DNA from: Ovis canadensis
Lineage: Eukaryota > Chordata > Mammalia > Artiodactyla > Bovidae
DNA length: 64,000 bases
Direction: 5' to 3'
Assembly (NCBI RefSeq): GCF_042477335.2
Contig: NC_091245.1
Span: 31,134,501 to 31,198,500 of the forward strand
A program made the position numbers and the translations under genes. The notes under the pieces were generated by a model that saw nothing but the letters and a program-made list of their open reading frames with translations, did no database searches and had not been told where the DNA came from. Positions 22,905-34,889 of this stretch are shown in pieces. The first letter of the stretch is position 1. Every line of letters begins with the position of its first letter.

Positions 22905-24450
22905 TTTGTTTTGAGTTGTGAGTTAAGTTTTATTTGGAGCAAAATGAGGACTGAAGCCCGGGAGACAGCATCACAGATAATTCTGAGAGACTGCTCCAAA
23001 GTGGCAGTGGGGGAAAGTCAATATATAAGGTTTTGTTGAAGGGGGAGTTCAATACCATGAAGCACTCATTTTACAAAAGGTTTTTGTTAGTCATGAGGAT
23101 CTGATAACACCATGAAGGGATTTAGTGCTTCTGTAGATAGGAAGAGATGCAAGGATTGAGATCATAAAATCTGTTCCTAAAAACATCCAACTATCTAAAG
23201 ACCTGTCCCACAAGATTCCCTGGAGCACAGAGTGCCTCACTCCACCCTAAACTCCCTCAGAGGGTGTTGAAAGTCAACAGCTATAGCAACATGGGGTTCA
23301 ATCTCCATAGAGGCAGATGGCAAATGACTTTGTTGTTCAGTCATTGGCAATGTTCTTGGTAAGTGCCAGTTTGTAGTTGACATGGCCCCCTTGTAGTCAT
23401 AAATCCGACCCTACTTTGGGGGGCATTTCATGACCATTTTGTCCAGTGTTGCTGAGAAGGCTCGTTCCCAGTTCTGAAGAAGGTTTTTGTTGATAAGACA
23501 CTCAATGTGCTATTACTGGACTAAGGTCTTAATAGTCAAAGATCTCTGGACACCTGTCTTCTAGTTATGGTCCAGGAAAGTAGTCTCTCTCATTGCATCT
23601 TTTCATACCTAGAGTTACACTGTTATAATCATTGACCATATATCGAGCTATACATTTAATCAACTGCTTCAAGTCTAGTTATCATTTCCATTGGAGGGTC
23701 AGTCATAAACTTAGTAATACAAGAAATAATCTTGTGAAACAAGCAAAATACAAATGGTATAGTTAATAACATTAGTGGAATTAAAAGTAAATATTTTAGC
23801 CATGAGCCTCCCACACCAGTTTTTTTTTTTTTCTTTCTTTTTTAAGATCATCAAGACTAGGGAATGAATCACTTAAAGCAGAAATCTTATTTTTCATGTG
23901 GTTCAAATGTGTCACGTTAAAGGATTCATCAGGTATGAAAATACAGCATTCAGTTTAAATTGTAGTGCAGATATCTCCCCAAAATGCTGTAAGGTGTCAA
24001 GGGCCTTGCAGTTGTGTAGCACTGCCTTATGATAGAGACAGAATTCAATAGGCAAATAGCCTGGTTACATTTCATTTAAAACTTATGAAAGTTGTTAAGG
24101 CTTAGGTATGGTCAATTACATCCTTCAAGCCCACTGAAGGTGCGCATGCACACACACACACGCACACAAACTGCTACTGACCACTCATCGAAAATAAATT
24201 TCCTAGGAGGTATCCGATCAGAGCCCTAGAGGACAGAAATCCACCTAGAGAACAGGTAACCTAGAAGTACTAGGCACAGGTAATTGGCCAAAACCCAACA
24301 ATTGGATTGAGTTTTAAACTAGCATCGAATCATGTCCATAATGGAAAACATGTGACTGATAGGCATAGGTCCAAGGAATCAAGAAAACATTATAAATGAT
24401 CATAAAATTCAGATCAGCATCTTAGGCAAGCTGTCTACTTCTGATGCCAT
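22905..24450 (-). mobile_element. Probable LTR-retroelement remnant (ERV-type), antisense
   Basis: Read on the minus strand, the left end looks like a 3' LTR: a TATA-like tatata near 23020-23027, then an aataaa signal at about 22928-22933 and a ttaactcaca end. Sequence to the right (about 23450-24450) would be decayed internal retroelement DNA, but no coding domain can be read. A ca-repeat lies at 24147-24170. The family is not assigned, and the extent on the right is a guess. Confidence 0.45.
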
Positions 24451-24564
24451 CTTCTCATTCTGGTGCAGTGTCATTTCCTCTGTTTGAGCACTGTTTTAAG
24501 GTGAGTTTGAGGTCAGCAGGCCTCTCTATAGACCAGTCCAGCTTAGGAGTCTTTTAAAAATAAT

Positions 24565-27100
24565 TTGTTCCCTCTTGCCAAATGCCACCAACATGGTGTT
24601 CAGGCACTTCATAGAGGCTGGCTGGGTGACCTACACCTCCTTGGAGTCTTGTGCCTGGAAGCTGGTTGTGATTGTAGATGTTGTTAGTCAGAACACGACT
24701 TTGGTGGATGGACTTTGTACTCAAGTATGGAGCAAGGAGAGATAAGAAAGTCTTCCTCAGCAATCAATGCAAAGAAATAGAGGAAAACAACAGAATGGGA
24801 AAAACTAGAGATCTCTTCAAGAAAATTGGAGATACCAAGGGAAGATTTCATGCAAAGATGGGCTCGATAAAGGACAGAAATGGTATGGACCTCACAGAAG
24901 CAGAAAATATTAGGAAGAGGTGGCAAGAATACACAGAAGAACTGTACAAAAAAGATCTTCATGACCCAGATAATCACGATGATGTGATCACTCACCCAGA
25001 GCCAGACATCCTGGAATGTGAAGTCAAGTGGGCCTTAGAAAGCGTCACTATGAACAAAGCTAGTGGAGGTGATGGAATTCCAGTTGAGCTATTTCAAATA
25101 CTGAAAGATGATGCTGTGAAAGTGCTGCACTCAATATGCCAGCACATTTGGAAAACTCAGCAGTGGCCACAGGACAGGAAAAGGTCAGTTTCCATTCCAA
25201 TCCCAAAGAAAGTCAATGCCAAAGAATGCTCAAACTACCACACAATTGCACTCCTCTCACACACCAGTAAAGTAATATTCAACAGTCTTCAAGCCAGCCT
25301 TCAGCAACACATAAACCATGACCTTCCAGATGTTCAAGCTGGTTTTAGAAAAGTCAGAGGAACCAGAGATCAAATTGCCAACATCTGCTGGATCATCAAA
25401 AAAGTAAGAGGGTTCCAGAAAAACATTTGTTTCTGCTTTATTGACTATGCCAAAGCCTTGACTGAGTAGATCACAATAAACTGTGAAAAATTCTGAAAGA
25501 GATGGGAATTCCAGACCACCTGACCTGCCTCTTGAGAAACTTATATGCAGGTCAGGAAGCAACAGTTAGAACTGGACATGGAACAACAGACTGGTTCCAA
25601 ATAGGAAAAGGAGTACGTCAAAGCTGTATATTGTCACCCTGCTTATTAAACTTCTATGCACAGTACATCATGAGAAACGCTGGGCTGGAAGAAGCACAAG
25701 CTGGAATCAAGCTTGCCGGGAGAAATATTAATCACCTCAGATATGCAGATGACACCACCCTTATGGCAGAAAGTGAAGAGGAACTAAAAAGCCTCTTGAT
25801 GAAAGTGAAAGAGGAGAGTGAAAAAGTCAGCTTAAAGCTCAACATTCAGAAAGTGAAGATCATGGCATCTGGTCCTATCACTTCATGGGAAACAGATGGG
25901 GAAACAGTGGAAAAAGTGTCAGACTTTATTTTGGGGGACTCCAAAATCACTACAGATAGTGATTGCAGCCATGAAATTAAAAGACGGTTACTCCTTGGAA
26001 AGAAAGTTATGACCAACCTAAATAGTATATTCAAAAGTAGAGACATTACTTTGCCAACAAAGGTCCATCTAATTAATGCTATGGTTTTTTCGGTGGTCAT
26101 GTATGGATGTGAGAGTTGGACTGTGAGGAAAGCTGAGTGCCGATGAATTGATGCTTTTGAACTGTGGTATTGGAGAAGACTCTTGAGAGTCCCTTGGACT
26201 GCAAGGAGATCCAACCAGTCCACTAAAGGAGATTGGTCCTGGGTGTTCTTTGGAAGAACTGATGCTAAAGCTGAAACTTCAATACTTTGGCCACCTCATG
26301 GGAAGAATTGACTCGTTGGAATAGACTCTGATGCTGGGAGGGACTGGGGGTAGGAGGAGAAGGGGACGACAGAGGATGAGATGGCTGGATGGCATCACCG
26401 ACTCGATGGACATGAGTTTGGGTGAACTCCGGGAGTTGGTGATGGACAGAGAGGCCTGGCGTGCTGCAGTCCATGGGGTCGCAAAGAGTCGGTCATGACT
26501 GTGTGACTGAAATGAATTGAACTGAACTGATGGAGACAGGCTATGCTTTTCAAATGCATGCAGCTCACTGATTTCATCTTCAAGTTCCCACACAGTGCTC
26601 ACCATAGGTATGTTGGAAAACCCTGGTAGAAGGCAGATATCCCTGCAAAGTGAGTGGCCAGAAGGTGGGTCAAGAAAATTGAAGCCCCCCCCCCAAAAAA
26701 AAAAAATCCAAGATGGCAGATTTCAACTGTTAAAAAGTCACAAAGGCAAGACTCATCAAGCTTGGAGTTAAGAAACTTGAAAACAGAGCTCTCCTGAAAG
26801 CTTCTCACAAGAAAGCACTTACTTCTAAGGAGACAGCTGCAGAAGCTGTTGCCACTGCCAATGTTCGAGCGGGGGAAAAATAAAAAGATGGCCATCGTGG
26901 GTAAGAAGGCATCAGCCCAGGAGGTTCCTGCCCAGAAAGCTACAGGTCAGCATGTAGCACCTTCTCCAAAAGCTCAGAAGGGTCAGAAAACTCCAGCCCA
27001 GAAAGCACCTGCTCCAAGGCATCTGGCAAGAAAACATGAGAACATGAGCCAATTCTAAACAGAATAAAGGTGCTTTTTGACATGCTGGCAAATTAAAATA
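24565..27100 (+). pseudogene. RPL14: RPL14 processed pseudogene, split by BovB
   Basis: This is an intronless copy of the mRNA for ribosomal protein eL14, a 60S subunit component. The left part starts at ATG 24593 with MVFRHF and reads to the GLCTQV region (24732). A BovB at 24733-26529 interrupts it. The right part resumes with [10 protein letters not shown] and KFPHSAH, then the Lys/Ala/Pro-rich C-terminal repeats ([18 protein letters not shown]). Lesions include an in-frame tag near 26626, a C/A run at 26687-26704 replacing coding sequence, and C-terminal frameshifts. A polyadenylation signal aataaa lies at 27063-27068, followed by an A-rich tail relic. Rejoined it would follow the normal eL14 order, which confirms an L1-made retrocopy. 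It cannot encode a working protein. Confidence 0.93.
24733..26529 (+). mobile_element. BovB LINE inserted in the RPL14 pseudogene
   Basis: 5'-truncated BovB from the aaggagagataagaaag region to the gaactgaactg tail. A 6-bp TSD (atggag) lies at 24727-24732 and 26530-26535 within RPL14-derived sequence, so it is younger than the pseudogene. RT remains in two main open stretches (24678-25469 and 25502-26146) separated by a frameshift near 25460. GHGTTDWFQIGKGV and the catalytic RYADDTTLMAE are intact. Confidence 0.95.
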
Positions 27101-28012
27101 AATAAGTGGTTCACACTCTTTTATATTGAGGCATCATTAGCCAATCCCTTGTGGTACACCTTGACTGAATTACATTGGGATGTTGTGATATGGTGACTGA
27201 GATCTGACTTCTTGGACACAAACTAGGGATTCGGGCATTTGATTTCTAGGTCTTGTCTATGTTTGTGTATCCTTCTGGAAGGATGACATGTTTGCCGTTT
27301 TCTCAAATTTTTACTTAAGTTTTATTTTAGATCACTTTGTAAAAAAATGGTGCTTTCTCTTGGTTCTTTAATGCACTCACCATGCGAACAATTATAAGGG
27401 CTGCATGAAAAGTTACCTGAACATGTCTCCTTCACCACAGGCTTCTAATCTAAGACTTAGAGACCAGTCATTCTTTTATCTTTGTGACCCTAAGGAAGAA
27501 AGAGAATCATCTTCAAGATGTTTCCTTAGGGCTGTACTTTGAAGACCTGCTAATTGAAAGCGATATCTCATTTAGATTTGCCTTGGAAAATTTTAAAGCA
27601 GATTATTTCCATCCCTTCTGTCCTATGGAACAGCACTCCCTTTTGTGTTTCATGTGCAAACCTGTGGGTTCTTTTGGTTGTTTTGTCCTTGTTGCTCCTC
27701 TATATAATTAGATAATTTCTGAGTTTGCAAAAAGCATATGAATTGTCTAATCTAGTCTCTCTACATTAGCAATATCCTCTGCTACTGTTAGAGAACTTAC
27801 TACTTTGGTGTCAGTGTAGTCTATTGTTGGGTGATACTTAAGGCTTTAAAAGTTCTTAGTCTATAGTGATAAGAAGACTGCTTTCCTAGAACTTCTATTC
27901 TGGATCCTATTTTCAACCTTGAGACATCATCATAGAAATCTACTTAATCAAACCATAGTATTTTTCTCTAAATATGTGAGATACTGATTTTATTGATCTC
28001 ATTAGAAAGCTC
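27101..28012. other. Unassigned DNA downstream of the RPL14 pseudogene
   Basis: About 910 bp of AT-rich, apparently unique DNA. A 75-codon frame at 27484-27711 has no recognisable domain. No promoter, RNA or repeat was identified. Confidence 0.5.
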
Positions 28013-28649
28013 ATCACTTCATGCCAAATAGATGGGAAAACAGTGGCTGACTTTATTTTGGGGGGTTCCAAAATCACTGCAGATGGTGATTGCAGCAATG
28101 AAATTAAAAGACACTTACTCCCTGGAAGGAAAGTTATGACCAACCTAGACAGCATATTCAAAAGCAGAGACATTACCTTGCCAACAAAGGTCCATCTAGT
28201 CAAGGCTATGGTTTTTCCATTGGTCATGTATGGATGTGAGAGTTGGACTATAAAGAAGGCTGAGCGCTGAAGAATTGATGCTTTGGAACTGTGGTGTTGA
28301 AGACTCTTGAGAGTCTCTTGGACTGCAAGGAGATCCAACCAGTCCATCCTAAAGGAGATCAGTCCTGGGTGTTCATTGGAAGAACTGATTTTGAAGCTGA
28401 AATCCCAATACTTTGGCCACCTGATGCAAAGAGCTGACTCATTTGAAAAGACCCTGATGTTGGGAAAGATTGAGGGCAGGAGGAGAAGGGGACAACAGAG
28501 GATGCTATGGTTGGATGGCATCACTGACTCAATGGACATGGGTTTGGGTGGACTCTGGTAGCTGGTGATGGACAGGGAGGCCTGGCGTGCTGCAGTTTGT
28601 GGGGTCACAAAGAGTCAGACATGACTGAGCAACTGAACTGAACTGAACT
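28013..28649 (+). mobile_element. BovB 3' fragment
   Basis: 5'-truncated BovB from tcatcacttcatgccaaata to a tail with repeated ctgaa units. It belongs to the same sub-lineage as 22101-22646. The inverted repeat at 28657 starts only 7 bp after its tail. Confidence 0.93.
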
Positions 28650-28656
28650 GAGAATG

Positions 28657-28795
28657 ACTTATCCCTATACAGAGCCATAAAATGCAATTAACTAATTTAT
28701 TAATAATTCTCCAAAGCTTGTAAGGTATATGGAAGCTTTGGAGAATTATTAATAAATTAGTTAATTGCATATTATGGCTCTGTATAGGGATAAGT
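28657..28795. repeat. Near-perfect inverted repeat, 63-bp arms, 13-bp loop
   Basis: The left arm (28657-28719) starts acttatccctatacagagcc and ends caaagctt. The right arm (28733-28795) is its reverse complement with a single mismatch (62 of 63 paired), near aaaatgc / gcatat. The loop gtaaggtatatgg is 28720-28732. No repeat family was recognised. A transcript would fold into a long hairpin. Confidence 0.97.
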
Positions 28796-28871
28796 ATATA
28801 TAACTCTTTCCCTTTTATAGGTGAGCAAACACGTTGATATTTAGCTATCTTATGAACATATGTTTATAACA

Positions 28872-29213
28872 TATTGATGTTTTTGAACTGTGATGTTGGA
28901 GAAGACACCTGAGAGTCCCTTGCACTGAACCCTAAAGGAAATCAGTCATGAATATTCATTGGAAGGCGTGATGCTGAAGCTGAAGGTCCAATACTTTGGC
29001 CACCTGATATGAAGAGCTGACTCATTGGAAAAGACCCTGATGCTGGGAAAGATTGCAGGCAGGATGAGAAGGGGAAGGCAGAGGATGAGATGGTTGGATG
29101 GCATTATTGACTCTATGGACATGTGTTTGAACAAGCTCTGGGAGTTGGTGATGAAGCGTGCTGCAGTGCATGGGATTGCAAAGAGTCAGACACAACTGAG
29201 TAACTGAACTAAT
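28872..29213 (+). mobile_element. BovB 3'-end fragment
   Basis: It begins near tttttgaactgtgatgttgg and ends in actgagtaactgaacta. A small internal deletion lies at about 29150 (gatgaagcgtgctgc). Confidence 0.92.
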
Positions 29214-29219
29214 CTGAAT

Positions 29220-30230
29220 GTGAAGGCATGGTGATAAGAGGGTATAGAATGTTAATAGGTAACAAACATGGTCTCTTATCTGTGTAGAGATTGCAGCCTA
29301 GTCAAAACTCAAAAGAAGTATGTCTACATGTATAGACAAGTGCTAGGAAAATAAAAAGGGCGAAGTGCACCAAGAGAATTTCCAGGGTTTGGGAGCAATG
29401 GCTGCAAGCTGAGTGTTCAGGGAAAGGAAGTTCTCTTTTAAAATACATTCAAGAGTGACATGAGAGACAAGGGAAGTATGAGTCAAACACTCACCTGAAG
29501 AGTTAGACCTGCAAGTAGAAAGATCTAGGGTGAAAGAGTTTCATGTGGTGAAGGAACTTCAGGAAGGCCAAAGTGATAAAGCCCAGTGATCAGAGAGGAG
29601 AGTTGGACAAGAAAAGTTTAGAGTAGTAGGCATATAGAGTGTGTTGGTGTTCAGGCACTAACTCACATTTGACTCTTTGCAGCCCCATGGACTGCAGCAT
29701 GCCATGCTCCTCTGTCCTCCACTTTCTCATGGAGATAAATAAATCCAAATTCATGTCCATTGGATCAGTGATTCTATGTAGGATATGATTAGGTATTTAA
29801 GTCAATGTTTATTTTAAGCCAATGGAAATAGAGTTTTATGCAGGGGAATGACATGATCCGATATACATTTTGAAAGAAATCTGTCTTGCTACACTGTGTA
29901 GTATGGATTAGGGTGGGGAGTGAATAATGATTGGAAGGAGAAAATTTAGGAAGCAAGTGCAGCAATGAAGAAAAGAGATAATAGCAGATACAACAACGTT
30001 GAAAATGGAAATGGAGAAAAGTTAATGAATAAAAGTGTTATTTGCAATGTAAATTATATGCGGTTTGATAATGAATTAGAGATGAGCAAATGAGAAGTGA
30101 AGGCTGAATCCTAAGTTTCTGGCCTAAGCAGCTTCTTTAATTAAGTCACTTATTGTAATGGAGGAAGACAAGAGTGGGAACAGATGTTAAGGATGAAGGC
30201 AAGATTTTAGCTTTTCAGAATGCAAACATT
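29220..30230 (-). mobile_element. L2 LINE, antisense, ancient
   Basis: The plus strand follows the reverse-complement L2 3' consensus: aaggccaaagtgataaagcc, gttttatgcaggggaatgac, atgatccgatatacattttg, then gaatcctaagtttctggcct near 30107. It is interrupted by a BovB piece at 29651-29778. Assigned from memory of the consensus. Confidence 0.65.
29651..29778 (-). mobile_element. BovB tail fragment in L2
   Basis: Reverse-complemented BovB 3' end, diverged: gactctttgcagccccatgg, actgcagcatgccatgctcc, atgtccattggatcagtgat. Confidence 0.8.
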
Positions 30231-30231
30231 T

Positions 30232-30420
30232 CTTTTCAAAAGTATAGTTAATTTACAATATTGTATTAGTTTCCAGTGTATAGCAAAGTGATTGTTATAC
30301 TTTTTTTTTCTGATTCTTTTCATTATAGGTTATTGCTGTACCTATTTCATATATAGTGGTGTGTATCTGTTAATCCCTTCCTGTTAATTTATCCCCCCAT
30401 TTTCCCCTTTGGAAACCAAA
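30232..30420 (-). mobile_element. L1 3'-region fragment, antisense
   Basis: It reads as reverse-complemented cetartiodactyl L1 3' end: agttaatttacaatattgta, gtgtatagcaaagtgattgt, tatagtggtgtgtatctgtt, ending in a c-rich tail-proximal block. Confidence 0.75.
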
Positions 30421-30822
30421 AAGTATGCATTTTATAGAATACCTAACTTTTTAATGAAATCTATTTTTTAATGAAATCCATCCATCTAGACCCAGATGAA
30501 TTTGCAACTCATTGATTTGTTCATTTTGACAAATATTTTTGAGCAACTTCTTAGTTCTGAAAACTATGTTGGCCAATGGAAACAGAATATATAAGATAGG
30601 ACCCTTGTGTATAAGAGGCTCACTATCCAGTTTGGAGGAAAAAATGGTAAATCAGTGATTAGCATTTTAAAGGTTGTGATAAAGATATACAGAAGGTGCC
30701 ATGGACACGGAGAACATAGATAACTCTAACATAGGTAAAGGAATATGTATTTTTTACCATTATGACTACCCAGTTTGGGGCTATCATGAATGTCTAAACA
30801 GGAGAGGCCTAGAAACATGTAT
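30421..30822. other. Unassigned, possibly old repeat
   Basis: About 400 bp. The part at 30540-30660 (acccttgtgtataagaggct) vaguely resembles another L2 3' segment, but I would not assign it. Confidence 0.4.
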
Positions 30823-30833
30823 CTTTGATATTT

Positions 30834-31676
30834 CAGTTCAGTTCAGTCGCTCAGTCATGTCCGACTATTTGCGACCCCATGAATCGCAGCACGCCAGGCC
30901 TCCCTGTCCATCACCAACTCCCGGAGTTCACTCAGACTCACGTCCATCGAGTCCGTGATGCCATCCAGCCATCTCATCCTTGGTCATCCCCTTCTCCTCC
31001 TGCCCTCAATCCCTCCCAGCATCAGAGTCTTTTCCAATGAGTCAACTCTTCACATGAGGTGGCCAAAGTACTGGAGTTTCGGCTTCAGCATCATTCCTTC
31101 CAAAGAAATCCCAGGGCTGATCTCCTTCAGAATGGACTGGTTGGATCTCCTTGCAGTCCAAGGGACTCTCAAGAGTCTTTTCCAACACCACAGTTCAAAA
31201 GCATCAATTCTTCAGTGCTCAGCCTTCTTCACAGTCCAACTCTCACATCCATACATGACCACTGGAAAAACCATAGCCTTGACTAGACGGACCTTAGTCA
31301 GCAAAGTAATATCTCTGCTTTTGAATATGCTATCTAGGTTGGTCATAACTTTTCTTCCAAGGAGTAACCGTCTTTTAATTTCATGGCTGCAGTCACCATC
31401 TGCAGTGATTTTGGAGCCCCCCAAAATAAAGTCTGACACTGTTTCCACTGTTTCCCCATCTATTTCCCATGAAGTGATCGGACTGGATGCCATGATCTTC
31501 GTTTTCTGAATGTTGAGCTTTAAGCCAACTTTTTCACTCTCCTCTTTCACTTTCATCAAGAGGCTTTTTAGTTCCTCTTCACTTTCTGCCATAAGGGTGG
31601 TGTCATCTGCATGTCAGGTTATTGATATTTCTCCCGGCAATCTTTTCCAGCTTGTGTTTCTTCCAGTCCAGCATTT
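30834..31676 (-). mobile_element. BovB LINE 3' fragment with perfect TSD
   Basis: The plus strand starts with cagttcagttcagtcgctca and ends in RT at cagtccagcatt. A perfect 11-bp TSD (ctttgatattt) lies at 30823-30833 and 31677-31687. A 126-residue open RT-distal segment (31592 to 31212) remains. Part of the region before the YADD box is deleted near 31612-31650. Confidence 0.96.
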
Positions 31677-31800
31677 CTTTGATATTTAAAAGTAATTATT
31701 CTAGTGTTGCTGGTCAGCACTAATAAAAATAATTTGATAGCAATAAATCAAGCCATTATTTTTGCCATCCATTATTTGGCAAGAGTTATTGTGGTAGGAG

Positions 31801-31960
31801 GATATCACATGAGATTTGAAGTAGATGACCAGAACTGCCTCTTGCTAGGTGTACCATCTGAACAAGACCCATGATTGCTTGAACCTTATTTTTGTCATCT
31901 GTAGAGTGGGTGGGAACATGGTATTGCTGCTGATAGAGGATTGCAATGTCCTAAAAATGG
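31801..31960 (-). mobile_element. MIR-like fragment
   Basis: Antisense MIR features, diverged: gcctcttgctaggtgtacc, gaaccttatttttgtcatct, gtagagtgggtgggaacatg. Confidence 0.5.
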
Positions 31961-32094
31961 GGGTCAAAAACACCATAATTGTTTCCTTACACAGCTGTTT
32001 TGTGAATCCTTAAATTTTAAATGTAATATTAGTACTTATGAATCATTTTAATTGAGGTGCCATGAGTAGTTAGTGAAGGCTTGGTGTTTGGCTG

Positions 32095-32215
32095 AAAGAG
32101 TAAATGCCTTTGACTTAAGGTTTTAACCCTGATTTCAGCCTCTCAAACTGTGTGTCCTTAGACAGGTACCTAATTTCTCTAGTTTAATTTCTATTGCATG
32201 TTATCAAAATACTAA
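32095..32215 (-). mobile_element. MIR-like fragment
   Basis: Antisense MIR-like order: ttaaccctgatttcagcctc, tgtgtccttagacaggtacc, taatttctctagtttaattt. Confidence 0.5.
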
Positions 32216-33579
32216 TTTTACTAGATTATTAAGTTTAAAAATAGTGAATATATGCTTAGGGAACTCTCTTTCCTGATTAAATCCTCTTTCTGATTAATAT
32301 CTTTTTCAATCTAATAGAGAGATATAGGGAGTGTGTTTTAAACAACTTTTATGAAAGAACATTTATTGGGCTATAAAAAAGCAATGTTAACATTTTTACC
32401 CACTTGTTGGGACATAGAATTCTACAATTTCTTTTTGTGGGTAAGCTTGTTTTCCTTCATCTTTTTTTTTCCTCTCCTTCACTCAAAGCCAGCTCAAATA
32501 TGGTAACAATAAATCATTCCGATTGGGTTAATACATGTTGCTACAGGTGTAGGTACCTCTCAGTCTCCTTGCTCATCTCTGAGACAGAGGGAATTAGCCA
32601 AACCTTCGTTAGAATCCTTGCTGTGCACATTAAACCCTTGAGTACCCTGTAATATGATCTCTATTTTCCTTACCTTTCAAAGCTCTGGCTCCAGAGAAAC
32701 CACAACTCTGTTGGTTTTTGTGGAAGAGACCACAATGATGTTTTTTAACTTTGCTTAATTTTCCTTCCATCTGTTTTTCCTTCAAAAGGCACTTGTTGCT
32801 GTTCCGTCTCCCTTTGCTGAATGCCAAGTTTGGTAGGCTTGTTTCTTTCCTTCTTCAGTTGGGCCCAAGTCCCTCCTCTGCTTGTGCTTTGACCCATCTT
32901 GTAGACTCATCCTCCTGGACTCCAGGCCATGATTCTCTCAGGATCACTGAAGTTTTATAATTTCATTTATGGTCATGTGATGGTCTCCCAAATGATGAAA
33001 AATTATTTTAAAAATAATCTTTGAAGATGTTCCATCTTGAGGTATATTTTGTAAAAGGCTGAAATCTCAGTGGCCTAATCTTTTTCTTTTATGCTGTGTA
33101 GCCTGTGGTCTACCCAAACATGAGGGGATACATTAGACCCTGTTCAGAATGGCTCCTTTAAAGGAGGTAACTGCTGCATGCTCTCTGGGTACCATGATCT
33201 TGAATACAAATGAGGGTTGGATCAATATTGAGAGAAATTTCAAAGTGTGGATATTTCAGTTAATAGAAGTAATGTGGTAAAGTTCAGTGGTCTCCTGACC
33301 ATGGCACATTTGATGCCAGTAGCATATAGAATTGCTTCAGATAGTTCACAGCAGTAAATAACATTGAATCACACAGTGAGAAAATAATTTCTTTTTCTTT
33401 TCTCTTTAAATAATGATCAGGGGCCATTTTTCTCTTATGTAACTGGTCCTCCTTTTTAGAATTTCCTAATTCTTCTCTTTAACTCAGAAAGAGAAAAGGC
33501 ATCAAGTTCAGAACCTCAACAGAAAAGAACAGCATGTAGCTAGAATTTAGTAATGTTGCTTTGTCTAATTGTATGTTTG
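32216..33579. other. Long unassigned stretch
   Basis: About 1.36 kb without a recognised repeat, RNA or convincing frame. Short pyrimidine-rich patches occur (for example 32453-32480). Confidence 0.5.
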
Positions 33580-33592
33580 CATTTTGCCTTTT

Positions 33593-33794
33593 TTTATTTT
33601 TAATTTTTTAATTTTTATTTTTACTTTATTTTACTTTACAATACTGTATTGGTTTTGCCATACATTGACATGAATCCACCATGGATGTACATGTGATCCC
33701 AAACATGAACCCCCCTCCCACCTCCCTCCCCACAACATCCCTCTGGGTTATCCCCGTGCACCAGCACCAAGCATGCTGTATCCTGCATTGGACA
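33593..33794 (-). mobile_element. Young L1_BT 3' end, antisense, with TSD
   Basis: T-rich tail, then tttacaatactgtattggtt, gccatacattgacatgaatc and cccctcccacctccctcccc. A 13-bp perfect TSD (cattttgcctttt) lies at 33580-33592 and 33795-33807. It is a strongly 5'-truncated insertion. Confidence 0.95.
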
Positions 33795-34014
33795 CATTTT
33801 GCCTTTTATGATTGCCTTTGTGCTGCAATGATTTTCTATTCATGATAGAAATATAAAGTATCCTTATAAAACTTCTTTATGTGACTAAAAAATGAGTCAG
33901 TTCAAAGTAAAATATCTTTTAAAATACTAGTATAAGTGTTACGTATATGGAGTAAAGATATTGAAAATTACATACAAATGATTGAAGTCGGGAAAGTGTC
34001 ACTATGGTTGAATG

Positions 34015-34270
34015 AATGTGAATTTTGGCAGGCAGCCAGAGACTTGATTTTAAATCCTACCTTTCCTGCTTGTTACCCATATTTGTAATATATTAGTATT
34101 TGTAGTATTTATAAATAGCTTACTTATTTAGTCAAAGCCTTTGTTTCCTTGTCTTTAAATTAGGGGGAAAGATCTAATCTATAGGATCATTTAAAAATAA
34201 AATATAATAATATCTGTAATATGTGCCTAGCATAGTACTTGATGCAGAGTAGAAACTCAATAACTGATAT
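34015..34270 (-). mobile_element. MIR SINE, antisense
   Basis: tttgtttccttgtctttaaa, then aatatgtgcctagcatagta, then agagtagaaactcaataact. It is diverged and has a small AT insertion. Confidence 0.7.
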
Positions 34271-34661
34271 CTTCCTTTTCCCTTTTATTTTTGTGTTATA
34301 CTTGTAACTTAAAAAAAAAATAAAGATTGGTAAGGATAACAGAACTATGCATCCTTTCCTAGACAGTTAATATATATTTTAGTGAGTTACAAAAATATGT
34401 AGCTGTCAGTGCAGCATGGACCTACTATTGACTATGAAGTACAACTCAAAAAAGCATTGGAAAAATTATTAAGCAAGAGTCACTGAAGAAAAGTCTGTGT
34501 CGAGATCCCCATTTGAGTCATGTAACTCACTTCCACTGCTAAGTGTTTCCTTCTGTAACTTCTCGCTTTATATTCAAAAGGTGCCTCTGGAGCACTTCCT
34601 GGCTCAGAGTGGCACTATTAATCACACAGATCTGCTAGCCAGAAAGCTGAGGGAGAGGCTT

Positions 34662-34855
34662 GTCTTGCTCCCCTCCATTCTCTTTCTCTTCCTCTTTCTC
34701 TGTCTCTCCACCTCTTTCTCCCTCTCTCCGTCTCTTCCTATGACTCTCTCTCCCTCCATCCTCTATAATCCTAGGTATATTTCAACATTAAACTCTGTCT
34801 CATAAACTTTTTTAATGCCCTTCACACTGACTGTATATATATATATATATATATA
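34662..34855. repeat. Pyrimidine-rich tract and (TA)n
   Basis: A CT-rich low-complexity tract spans about 34662-34762. A (TA)n run lies at 34834-34855. The open frames here (34497-34805 and 34815-35135) come from this low complexity. Confidence 0.85.
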
Positions 34856-34889
34856 CCACCTTCTCCCTAATGTATGTTTTGCCCATAGT

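Noticed and set aside
26849..27058. Lys/Ala/Gln-rich 69-residue frame as a small basic protein
   Set aside because: It is the C-terminal repeat region of the RPL14 processed pseudogene.
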